13,027 nucleotides of DNA, from assembly GCA_038198445.1 (NCBI GenBank), contig JBBPZZ010000011.1, positions 1-13,027 on the forward strand, in the 5' to 3' direction. This document shows positions 12,839 through 13,027 of the stretch, in pieces. The DNA comes from JACDDK01 sp038198445 (GTDB lineage: Bacteria; Actinomycetota; Rubrobacteria; Rubrobacterales; Rubrobacteraceae). A program made the position numbers and the translations under genes. Numbering within the stretch: position 1 is the first letter of the stretch; each line of letters starts with the position of its first letter. The notes under the pieces were generated by a model. That model saw only the letters and a program-made list of their open reading frames with translations, had not been told where the DNA came from and ran no database searches.

Positions 12839-13027
12839 TTACGACTGCAAGGATACGCGGTATCCGCAGTCGTTGTAGAAGCCGCGGATGTCTTCGGGGG
12901 TGATCGCATCAAGCGCCTGACCCGTCGCTTCTACGAGAGCTTCCTCGCTCCGAGATCCCGCCTTCCTCAAGATATTCTTCACCTTGGAGAAGGCCTCTTC
13001 TATGGGATTCATGTCCGGCGAGTAGGG
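12839..13027 (-). CDS. IS630-family transposase, C-terminal fragment (start outside window)
   Basis: The frame is open from the right edge to TAA 12841-12839, giving the last 62 residues. It begins PYSPDMNPIEEAFSKVKNIL, the final block of the DDE_3 catalytic domain, in which the Glu of NPIE is the third catalytic residue. It ends with ITPEDIRGFYNDCGY, a typical IS630 tail. These elements insert at TA dinucleotides and move by cut-and-paste. Whether the gene is whole cannot be judged because it is cut by the window edge; the visible part has no stop or frameshift. Confidence 0.93.
   Translation of the reverse strand, partial: PYSPDMNPIEEAFSKVKNILRKAGSRSEEALVEATGQALDAITPEDIRGFYNDCGYRVSLQS
12839..13027 (-). 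mobile_element. Partial IS630-family insertion sequence
   Basis: This entry covers only the transposase-coding end visible in the window. The true IS boundary is probably within the preceding 90 bp, but it cannot be placed without the other terminal inverted repeat. Confidence 0.75.
12841..12873. other. Strong hairpin over the last codons of the transposase gene
   Basis: ACGACTGC (12841-12848) pairs with GCAGTCGT (12866-12873), and GGATAC (12851-12856) with GTATCC (12860-12865). A 2-nt bulge (AA) on one side and a GCG loop complete a 14-bp interrupted stem. No U-run follows on either strand, so it is not a standard intrinsic terminator. Confidence 0.7.

Overview
The window looks like a chromosomal segment of a GC-rich actinobacterium. 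Supporting signs are GTG starts, many genes whose start codon sits only 7-9 nt below a -10 hexamer (leaderless transcripts), a PspA operon with a two-helix membrane partner, a sortase with a TLxTC-like active site, and Arg/Ala/Glu/Gly-rich proteins. The overall style (LEA-like repeat protein, sortase, PRC-barrel and PrcB-type proteins) reminds me of Rubrobacter. That genus call is inference, since there is no rRNA or phylogenetic marker search behind it.

Layout. (1) 1-1578, minus: a large repeat protein whose C-terminus runs off the left edge. It has a Gln-rich head, a compact conserved-looking domain and more than 300 residues of acidic 11-residue LEA-like repeats. (2) 1758-2591, minus: a tyrosine-recombinase-fold protein that has lost most catalytic residues. 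It is divergent from (3) 2639-3265, plus: a membrane-anchored sortase. Their start codons are 47 bp apart and their promoters overlap. (4) 6085 down to 3276, minus: a four-gene, translationally coupled operon coding for PspA/Vipp1, a two-TM protein with a coiled coil, a soluble coiled-coil protein with an acidic Thr-rich tail, and a small protein with a C-terminal J domain. This reads as a phage-shock/envelope-stress operon with its own Hsp70 co-chaperone, and it is the most system-like object here. (5) 6171-7160, minus: a six-TM protein ending in a degenerate GGDEF domain. It is divergent, across a 17-bp palindrome, from a small PRC-barrel protein (7214-7519, plus). (6) Two lipoproteins in divergent orientation (7528-8181 minus; 8417-9016 plus, PrcB_C domain), followed by a convergent stand-alone degenerate GGDEF domain (9021-9392 minus). 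(7) 9587-10714, plus: an acetamidase/formamidase family enzyme. (8) 10756-12750, plus: a complete NAD-dependent DNA ligase. (9) 12839-13027, minus: the C-terminal end of an IS630-family DDE transposase running off the right edge, with a strong hairpin over its last codons.

How the parts fit together. Much of the window concerns the cell envelope: the PspA operon, a sortase, two lipoproteins and a multi-TM sensor-like protein. The housekeeping genes (ligA, amidase) and the IS element seem unrelated to it. At least four genes share an exact TAnnnT-N7-start codon arrangement, so start sites here are better judged by -10 position than by ribosome-binding sites. I found no tRNA, rRNA or CRISPR array, and no gene-free stretch reaches 300 bp.
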